Source: Bacteroidales bacterium (GTDB taxonomy: Bacteria > Bacteroidota > Bacteroidia > Bacteroidales > UBA932). From it: a DNA stretch of 5,244 nt. A model generated the notes under the pieces. That model saw nothing but the letters and a program-made list of their open reading frames with translations. It had not been told where the DNA came from and ran no database searches. Of the stretch, positions 1-5,244 are shown piece by piece. The DNA is taken from NCBI GenBank assembly GCA_017548805.1, contig JAFYZE010000153.1:1-5244 (forward strand). Direction: 5' to 3'. The translations under genes and the position numbers were made by a program. Positions within the stretch are counted from its first letter, which is position 1, and each line of letters starts with the position of its first letter.

Positions 1-173
1 CCCGCCTTGAAGGCGGGGACATAATCGGCGTATTCAATCTTGTCGAACGGAGGAATGCCATAAGGGGTGTCCCAGTCCTCAAGGAAGGGATTCACGCGTT
101 TGGGAGTACAGGATGCCATTGCCAGAATGACTGCCAGGCTGAAAAGCCCGATCAAAGTTTTGTTCAATCTCAT
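1..173 (-). CDS. M3-family peptidyl-dipeptidase (Dcp-like) lipoprotein, N-terminal fragment
   Basis: Only the first 57 codons are present; the gene runs off the left edge. The ATG at 171-173 opens a lipoprotein-type signal peptide: MRLNK, then a hydrophobic stretch to about residue 18, then MASC with the candidate lipidated Cys at residue 22. The -3 residue is Met rather than the usual Leu, so the lipobox is slightly weak. Right after it comes NPFLEDWDTPYGIPPFDKI, followed by a Y-x-P-A-F segment near the edge. This is the characteristic N-terminal opening of M3 zinc metallopeptidases of the Dcp/oligopeptidase A type in Bacteroidota, which remove dipeptides from peptide C-termini. The zinc site (HExxH) would lie far downstream and cannot be checked here. 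It starts 5 bases after the DUF5689 gene's stop, so it is probably co-transcribed. The family call rests on a short stretch recognised from memory; fold and activity are inferred. Confidence 0.82.
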   Translation of the reverse strand, partial: MRLNKTLIGLFSLAVILAMASCTPKRVNPFLEDWDTPYGIPPFDKIEYADYVPAFKA

Positions 174-178
174 ATTTA

Positions 179-1306
179 TCAATGTTTCACTACCGAAATT
201 GACGGCTCATCCACAAGGGTGAACTGCGCCGATCCGCTATAAATCGTCAGGATGCCGGTGACGTCGATCAATGCGCCGTCCTTTTCGTTGGGATCACCTA
301 TGATATCGGGATCGATCTCCGTGTCGCAGAATCGGGCATAGCCGCTGGTACGGATCTGGACAGGAGTGGCCCCAAGGTGGAAATACTGGCTGGTAGTGAC
401 GGCAACGGCATTGGCGCGCAGTGTCTGCTTGACGGTAAGGCCCGTATCGGTGTCGAAGATATCGTTCATACCTTTGTTTCCGTTGGTGGAGCACTTGTCA
501 AAGTTGCCGCCGTCCAGATACTCGAGGAACTTGCTCTTGCTCATCGCCCATGTGGTAACGCCATAAGTCTCCTGCGAGCAGAATACACGGTTGGCTCCGT
601 CCTTCTTGTCCTTGTACTGGTCGACATACAGAAGGATGAAGATGCGCTTGTAATTGTCAGTGCTGTAAGTGCTCGGCGCACCATACTGGAGGCCCTTGAT
701 CGTCACCAGCTTGCCCCACAGCTCATGCTGATAGCCGCGTGAAAGGGCGGCCTTGAGCTGGGTCTCGTCAATGACGGTGGGAGCGACCTGCGAACCGACA
801 GCACCCTTAAAGACGTGCTCGTCGATGATGGCCTGCAGGTCGATATAGGAGGTCTCATACTCCCCTGTCGGGTCGTCGAGGCCGAGCTGGGGCATGCCGT
901 TGTACGAGCCAAGCTTGAGGCTGGCGCAACGTACATACACCCACTGTCCGAGCTTGTATTCGCTGTACAGCGAGGACTTGCCGAGCTTGATGTCGATGCC
1001 GCCGGTCTCGTCCTGGATATACATCTCGCGATAGACATTGCCGGTCCGGTCGGATGAGATGACCTGGCCCTTTATCCAAATGTTGGAAGTGATCTCTACG
1101 CCTGGGGACTTGTACAGGGATTTGAGGTCCTTGATGGATGTGAACTCCGTGAAATGGTAGCGGGACATGAGCTCCGCCTCCGACACGGGGACGACTGCAG
1201 GGGGTTCGTTGGCGTCAAACGTGAACACCGGCTGCCATTCTTCCTTCAGACTCTGGCAGGAAACGAGCGCCAGCAGGGCGCCGAGTGCGATAATCGTTCT
1301 TTTCAT
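179..1306 (-). CDS. DUF5689-type surface lipoprotein
   Basis: A complete 375-residue protein. Residues 1-17 form a lipoprotein signal peptide (MKRT, hydrophobic core, lipobox LVSC, lipidated Cys17). The following QSLKEEW has Lys-Glu-Glu at +4 to +6 after the Cys, resembling the charged signals that send Bacteroidota lipoproteins to the cell surface. The mature protein looks like an all-beta DUF5689 protein. Residues 78-106 (IKGQVISSDRTGN... then YIQDETGGIDI) and LGSYNGMPQLG at 132-142 are the family hallmark and resemble an OB-fold strand pattern. A related segment is at 196-208 (LWGKLVTIKGLQY), and the C-terminal part has RTSGYARF at 319-326 and VTGILTIYSGSAQFTLVD at 349-366. Cys127, 243, 272 and 327 could form disulfides. 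No catalytic motif is seen, so a binding role is inferred, probably as partner of the receptor 3 bases upstream. The molecular function of the family is unknown to me. The ATG start is set by the signal peptide and by the upstream stop. The gene ends in tandem stops TGA TAA. Confidence 0.9.
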   Translation of the reverse strand: MKRTIIALGALLALVSCQSLKEEWQPVFTFDANEPPAVVPVSEAELMSRYHFTEFTSIKDLKSLYKSPGVEITSNIWIKGQVISSDRTGNVYREMYIQDETGGIDIKLGKSSLYSEYKLGQWVYVRCASLKLGSYNGMPQLGLDDPTGEYETSYIDLQAIIDEHVFKGAVGSQVAPTVIDETQLKAALSRGYQHELWGKLVTIKGLQYGAPSTYSTDNYKRIFILLYVDQYKDKKDGANRVFCSQETYGVTTWAMSKSKFLEYLDGGNFDKCSTNGNKGMNDIFDTDTGLTVKQTLRANAVAVTTSQYFHLGATPVQIRTSGYARFCDTEIDPDIIGDPNEKDGALIDVTGILTIYSGSAQFTLVDEPSISVVKH

Positions 1307-1309
1307 GGC

Positions 1310-4249
1310 TTAGAATCTGAAATAAATGTTCAACATGTAATTGGCGCCCGCCATATAGAAATACTTCGGGTCGAAGCGGTAGAAACGCTCCTTGCCGACG
1401 GTATTGTCGACGATGCGGGTCTGCTCGTAACCGCCTGTCTTGACGTTCTTGTTGTTCAGGACGTTCTTGGCGTTGAGGGAGAAACCGATCTGGTAAGTAC
1501 GCTGGATGTACCAGGACTTGCCGACGCTGAAGTTGACGAGCCAGGCGGGGTCGAACTTCTCCTGCGAGGTCATGTACTCAACCTCCACCGGAGTGATCTT
1601 GTTGTCCGGACCGGCCGTAGCATAATCGGTACGGTACAGGGGGTTCATATCGAGATAGGCCTCGCCGAAGTACTCGACGTCACCGTCGATGAACCAGTAG
1701 TTGTGGTTATAGTCCAGTCCGATGCTCGCAGCAAGCTGCGGCGTCGAGGGTACATAATGCTGCTGCATGTACTCGTAGTCAGAAACGCTGGTAGCCGTAA
1801 CCCTGCCGGTAGCGTCCTTGCTGTAGACGGGGCTGGATTTCCAGTAAGGCACCAGGACGTTCTCCATCACCACTTCGGCACTGTTGTCCACGGTCTGGGT
1901 CATCCTGGGATTGGAGGTGTACTCATAGCGGCCAGCCGCGACGACTCCCTGGACGGAAAGGTTCTCGAACACATAGGTGGGGAACTTGAAACCGAATTCG
2001 ATACCCATGTTGCGCTGGTCGATGCCGCTGATCGCGAAGTTGGAGAACGCGTTCTGGATATCGTCGAAAGCGCTCATCACGTCCGTCTGGTCCATGATCT
2101 TGGTATAGAAGGCCGTCGCGCGGATGTTGATGCCGTTGGATCCATACTGCCAGTTAATATCGGAAGAGAAGGTCTTGATGGGCACGAGGTTGTCCACCAG
2201 CGAGTTGCGCGTACGCGCGGAAAGGAACGCCTGGTTGAACTTAGGAGCGTCGTTGAAATATCCGGCGTTGGCGTAGATGCGCTGGGTTCCTCCGATGACA
2301 TAGCTCAGGCCAGCCTTGGCGGCATAGGTCAGGAAGCTCGAGACATCGGACTTGCCGTAGGAGGAAATCACCTTGCCCTTGGAATCGTAAGTGGTCAGGT
2401 TTACCCCGTTCACGACAATCTCACGTCCGCTCTCGTCGAGACCGGCGAAGAGACCCTTGCGCATTAGGCCCTCGCGCCAGAAAGACTCGTAGCCGATGCG
2501 GCCGCCGAGGCTGGCGCTGAGGTTGCCGAAGGCGAAGCGGCCGTTGAGCCAGCCCTCGGCCTTGCGCACCTGTGCGTAGTAGTCATAGCCGTACTTGTCG
2601 CCGACATGGAGAACCTCGGCGCTGCCGTGGGCGAGATAATAATCCAGGTCGTTCTGGATCCTTGCCTCGGACGAGGCGAAATCCCGCTCCGCGAAATTGT
2701 CGATGTTGAGGTAATAGTCGCCTCCGAGCAGGTCGGCGACCAGCTTGTAGTTCTCGCTGCGGTTGATCCTCGCACTGAGGCCTCCTGTGAGCACGACCGT
2801 CTCGGACGGGCGCGCCTTGAAGGAAGCGGCGAAGTTCAGGTCCTTCTGGTCCACATGGCGCTCCTCCTGCACATACTTGGAGCGGGCGTCGCCGCTGCCA
2901 CTGCCCTGCAGGCGGTTCACCTCATACAGGCGGTCCCAGTTGACATGCGTCAGGGAAGGATAGTCGGAGGAATGTGTCCAGACCTCCCTTGCCCATGCGT
3001 ATTTCTCGAAATTCTGCCTGTTCAGGTCGGTATTGGCATCGTAGAAATAGCTCGGGAGGTTGCGATAATAGTCCGGGCGCGGATCCTGGGCGTCATACCA
3101 GTCAAGGGCGGTATAGCCGTTCTTGCCGAAGCGGTACAGCACCGTAGCGGATGCCTGGAAACGGTCCGAAGGAGTGTAATCGTACTTCAGGATCGCGATG
3201 GGCTCGTTGGTCTTGCGGACGCGGGCGTTGCGCACCCTTCCGTTCTGGTAGCCCCAGTTGGAGTTGTACATGTTGTCCCCCATCAGGTCATAGACCTCCT
3301 GGGTGGACGCATTCTGCGCACCGCGCTGGCCCGGAGTCGAGAAGAGCACGAAACCGAGCTGATGGGCGTCGCCGAACTTCTTGTCAACTGCCGCATACCA
3401 GGCGAACGAACGGTAATAGACTCCGTCGATCCAGTCGTTGCCTCCCAGACGGGCGGAAACATTGATCGCATAAGACCATCCGTTGTCAAGCGGGCCGGAA
3501 GCATAGGTGCCCATGAGACGCAGGCGGTAGAGCGAGCTGTTGGTCAGGACGCTCCCGCGCCAGCCCTTGCGGACATTCGACGCATTGGCGAAAATGTTGG
3601 TCAGGCCGTTGTAGCCGCCGAATCCGAAGTCCGAGACCTCGGTGCCGTTGACCGTCTCCTTCGAGCGCATGGCCTCGTTGAGGCCGCTCCACAGCGAGAA
3701 GGGAGAATAGCCGGTGACAGCGTCGTTCATCTTCACGCCGGCGAGGTACACATCCTGCGATTCGGAGGTATAGCCGCGCGGCTGGAAGCGGATCGCGCTG
3801 AAGTTGTAGCCCGCGATCTCGTTGAAGACGTCGTTGGCGTCGAACAGGATAGCAGGGTTGTCATTGTAGCCCGAGTCATCCATGTCGAATGCGGCGAAGG
3901 CATCGTCATCAATCTCGACCGCCCTCTGGATAGAGGTCAGCGAGAGGTTGAACATGTTCTTGACATAACCGTCGTTGACCGTGACCTGGACGTTGGTCTC
4001 CAGGAAGCCCTCACAAGTGATGACGAGCGTGTACATGCCGTCCTCGAGTTCCTCGATGAGGAACGATCCGTCGGCGGCCGACGCAGTCGTGGCGAGCTCG
4101 GCCGCTCCCTGGAGCAGGACGAGCCTCGCGCCTTCGACCGGCTGGCGGTCGCCGCGGCTCACCACGACGCCCTTGACACCGCCGGTCGGCTGCGCCAGGA
4201 GCATCAAGCTGCCCAGCAAGGCACACAAAACCGTTAAGACTCTTTTCAT
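1310..4249 (-). CDS. TonB-dependent outer-membrane receptor with carboxypeptidase-regulatory-like N-terminal domain
   Basis: A complete 979-residue outer-membrane transporter, expected to move a substrate into the periplasm using TonB-ExbBD energy. A Sec signal peptide covers about residues 1-19 (MKRVLTVLCALLGSLMLLA). Residues 23-105 form a carboxypeptidase-regulatory-like beta sandwich (GGVKGVVVSRGDRQPVEGA, DGSFLIEELEDGMYTL). An acidic linker follows (EIDDDAFAAFDMDDSG, 112-127), then a plug domain to about residue 235, including FQPRGYTSESQDVYLAGVKM (155-174). The rest is a beta barrel with YNSNWGYQNG (328-337), DWYDAQDPRPDYYRNLPSYF (383-402) and APKFNQAFLSARTRN (668-682), and it ends in an aromatic-rich strand with terminal Phe (NIYFRF), the usual outer-membrane assembly signal. 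These motifs match a widespread Bacteroidota receptor family that is distinct from classic SusC; no SusD homologue is present in the window. The gene begins 6 bases after the EEP gene and ends 3 bases before the DUF5689 gene. The substrate is unknown. Confidence 0.97.
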   Translation of the reverse strand: MKRVLTVLCALLGSLMLLAQPTGGVKGVVVSRGDRQPVEGARLVLLQGAAELATTASAADGSFLIEELEDGMYTLVITCEGFLETNVQVTVNDGYVKNMFNLSLTSIQRAVEIDDDAFAAFDMDDSGYNDNPAILFDANDVFNEIAGYNFSAIRFQPRGYTSESQDVYLAGVKMNDAVTGYSPFSLWSGLNEAMRSKETVNGTEVSDFGFGGYNGLTNIFANASNVRKGWRGSVLTNSSLYRLRLMGTYASGPLDNGWSYAINVSARLGGNDWIDGVYYRSFAWYAAVDKKFGDAHQLGFVLFSTPGQRGAQNASTQEVYDLMGDNMYNSNWGYQNGRVRNARVRKTNEPIAILKYDYTPSDRFQASATVLYRFGKNGYTALDWYDAQDPRPDYYRNLPSYFYDANTDLNRQNFEKYAWAREVWTHSSDYPSLTHVNWDRLYEVNRLQGSGSGDARSKYVQEERHVDQKDLNFAASFKARPSETVVLTGGLSARINRSENYKLVADLLGGDYYLNIDNFAERDFASSEARIQNDLDYYLAHGSAEVLHVGDKYGYDYYAQVRKAEGWLNGRFAFGNLSASLGGRIGYESFWREGLMRKGLFAGLDESGREIVVNGVNLTTYDSKGKVISSYGKSDVSSFLTYAAKAGLSYVIGGTQRIYANAGYFNDAPKFNQAFLSARTRNSLVDNLVPIKTFSSDINWQYGSNGINIRATAFYTKIMDQTDVMSAFDDIQNAFSNFAISGIDQRNMGIEFGFKFPTYVFENLSVQGVVAAGRYEYTSNPRMTQTVDNSAEVVMENVLVPYWKSSPVYSKDATGRVTATSVSDYEYMQQHYVPSTPQLAASIGLDYNHNYWFIDGDVEYFGEAYLDMNPLYRTDYATAGPDNKITPVEVEYMTSQEKFDPAWLVNFSVGKSWYIQRTYQIGFSLNAKNVLNNKNVKTGGYEQTRIVDNTVGKERFYRFDPKYFYMAGANYMLNIYFRF

Positions 4250-4255
4250 ATCAGG

Positions 4256-5244
4256 TTATTTCTTGATTACTATGTAAGTCGGATAATGGTCGGAATAGCC
4301 TCCGATGAAGGCGCCGTTGGACGAAGTGCGGAACGGGGTGTTCTTGTACTGACCGGTCTGCTGGGTCATGAACGGCTTGGAGAAGATGCGGCCGTAGAAC
4401 TTCTGGTTGGTGATAGGAATGATCCCGAGCGTACCGGGCGCAGGGTGCGCCAGGCTGTTGCTGACGAGGATGCAGTCATAGATATTCCACTCGCCGCGAT
4501 AGGCCAGAGAGCCGAATCCGGCCTTCAGCATGGACAGGAAGGGAGAGAAATAATCCTCCGGTCCGACCTCGTCGATATTCTCCTTGCCCCTGAGATATAT
4601 GGCCATCGAATCGTCGGTGGGATTGTCGTTCATGTCACCCATCACGACGCACTTGATGCCGGGATACTTCTGCATCATCTGCCTGGAATGCTGGTAGATG
4701 ATCTCACCTCCGCGCGAACGGAGGTCTCCGCTCTTCTCGCCGAGACGGGAAGGAAGGTGGCAGACATAGAATGCGAAATGCTCTCCTTCAATCGTGCCGT
4801 GGACCATCAGGATGTCGCGGGTGCGGAACTCGTCCTTCTCCTCCTGCGTCATGTTGCTGAAGCTTATCGCCTGGCTATTGAAATCGAACGGGATGCTCTC
4901 GCTGTCCAGATACGTGAACTGGTCCGGCTTGTAGAACAGCGCGACATCCACTCCGCGGGTATCCGGCCCGTCATAGTGGACGATCTGGTAATTGGCCTCG
5001 GCAATCTGCGGATCGGCCACGAGGTCCTCGAGGACATGGCGGTTCTCGATCTCGGATACGCCGAGAATCGTATGCCAGGCACCGTTGTCCTGCTTCATGG
5101 CGGCGATGACCTGGGCCATGTTGCTGAGCTTCTTTTGGTACTTCGCTTCCGTCCACTGGTTGGCGCCGTCGGGAAGGTACTCATAGTCGTTCTTTCCCTC
5201 GTCATGGTAAGTGTCGAAGAGGTTCTCCAGATTGTAGAAACCTA
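4256..5244 (-). CDS. Endonuclease/exonuclease/phosphatase (EEP) family protein, 5'-truncated by window edge
   Basis: A Mg2+-dependent phosphodiesterase of the DNase I-like EEP superfamily. The reading frame stays open through the right edge. The ATG at 5117-5119 is internal, because upstream of it the frame encodes GFYNLENLFDT and then LPDGANQWTEAKYQKKLSN, the conserved start of the catalytic domain (YN at 5231-5236, Glu at 5225-5227). The other catalytic elements are all present: VSEIEN with the metal-binding Glu at 5051-5053, DTRGVDVALFYKP, CHLPSR with His at 4757-4759, GDMNDNP at 4619-4639, and SDH near the C-terminus at 4286-4294. The enzyme therefore looks intact and active. At least 328 residues are visible; a signal peptide would be expected outside the window but cannot be seen. 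The superfamily includes nucleases, phospholipases and inositol phosphatases; the YNLENLFD subgroup is usually annotated as endonuclease/exonuclease/phosphatase. Nuclease activity is inferred, and the substrate is open. It is the most upstream gene seen in this unit, 6 bases before the receptor. Confidence 0.93.
   Translation of the reverse strand, partial: GFYNLENLFDTYHDEGKNDYEYLPDGANQWTEAKYQKKLSNMAQVIAAMKQDNGAWHTILGVSEIENRHVLEDLVADPQIAEANYQIVHYDGPDTRGVDVALFYKPDQFTYLDSESIPFDFNSQAISFSNMTQEEKDEFRTRDILMVHGTIEGEHFAFYVCHLPSRLGEKSGDLRSRGGEIIYQHSRQMMQKYPGIKCVVMGDMNDNPTDDSMAIYLRGKENIDEVGPEDYFSPFLSMLKAGFGSLAYRGEWNIYDCILVSNSLAHPAPGTLGIIPITNQKFYGRIFSKPFMTQQTGQYKNTPFRTSSNGAFIGGYSDHYPTYIVIKK

Larger units (their letters stand above)
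1..5244 (-). other. Putative operon: EEP enzyme, TonB-dependent receptor, DUF5689 lipoprotein, M3 peptidase
   Basis: All four genes lie on the minus strand with spacers of 6 bases (4250-4255), 3 bases (1307-1309) and 5 bases (174-178). No promoter or terminator fits between them, so one transcript is the simplest reading. None of the three starts seen here has a purine-rich Shine-Dalgarno sequence at the usual distance; the start regions are A/T-rich, as is normal in Bacteroidota, and translational coupling is likely. All products with a visible N-terminus carry export signals, which points to a shared envelope function. The two ends of the operon lie outside the window. Confidence 0.85.

Noticed and set aside
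1..17. Perfect inverted repeat, 8-base arms CCCGCCTT/AAGGCGGG around a single central base
   Set aside because: It lies inside the M3 peptidase coding sequence and encodes the conserved P-A-F-K-A-G part. A one-base loop cannot form a normal hairpin, there is no T-tract, and a lone palindrome at a window edge is not enough for an operator or mobile-element end.
377..742. 121-codon open frame on the plus strand within the DUF5689 gene
   Set aside because: It is also codon-aligned antisense to a well-supported gene, with no independent support.
1154..2467. 437-codon open frame on the plus strand opposite the receptor and the start of the DUF5689 gene
   Set aside because: Its codons are exact reverse complements of the sense codons, so it stays open only because the genes seldom use TTA, CTA or TCA. 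The product has no recognisable motif, and the sense frames encode clear conserved families.
2606..4237. 543-codon open frame on the plus strand opposite the receptor
   Set aside because: Same codon-aligned antisense shadow effect; the Val/Glu/Arg-rich product looks like no known family and spans conserved receptor domains.
1310..4249. Reading the receptor and lipoprotein as a SusC/SusD polysaccharide-utilisation pair
   Set aside because: The lipoprotein is all-beta with DUF5689 hallmarks, not the alpha-helical TPR-like SusD fold, and no glycoside hydrolase or SusD-type gene is present in the window.
4250..4255. Possible internal promoter or terminator at the EEP-receptor junction
   Set aside because: The spacer is just 6 bases, and the flanking DNA shows neither a Bacteroidota-type TTTG/TAnnTTTG promoter pair that I can defend nor a hairpin with a T-tract.

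Overview
The window comes from a Bacteroidota genome, most likely a GC-rich gut-type Bacteroidales (Alistipes/Rikenellaceae-like is a guess). The evidence is the gene content: a TonB-dependent receptor with an N-terminal carboxypeptidase-regulatory-like domain, a DUF5689-type lipoprotein, a Bacteroidota-style endonuclease/exonuclease/phosphatase (EEP) protein, and start sites without Shine-Dalgarno sequences. Everything is ordinary protein-coding DNA on the minus strand. No RNA gene, mobile element, CRISPR array, promoter or terminator is visible.

In transcription order (high to low coordinates) there are four genes. (1) The 3' portion of an EEP-family phosphodiesterase/nuclease, 4256 to the right edge; its N-terminus lies outside the window. 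(2) A complete 979-residue TonB-dependent outer-membrane receptor, 1310-4249. (3) A complete 375-residue DUF5689-type lipoprotein, 179-1306. (4) The first 57 codons of an M3-family peptidyl-dipeptidase (Dcp-like) lipoprotein, 1-173, cut by the left edge. The spacers are 6, 3 and 5 bases, so this is almost certainly one polycistronic unit; its promoter lies beyond the right edge and its terminator beyond the left edge.

A reasonable model, by inference, is a cell-envelope scavenging unit. The lipoprotein and the receptor would act together at the surface, in the place where SusC/SusD pairs usually have a SusD. The EEP enzyme would cleave a phosphodiester substrate such as nucleic acid, and the M3 peptidase may be a co-transcribed passenger or may process imported peptides. 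The substrate cannot be read from the sequence. The association of receptor, DUF5689 protein and EEP enzyme recurs in Bacteroidota as far as I recall, but I know of no firm experimental function for it. It is the most interesting aspect of an otherwise regular region.
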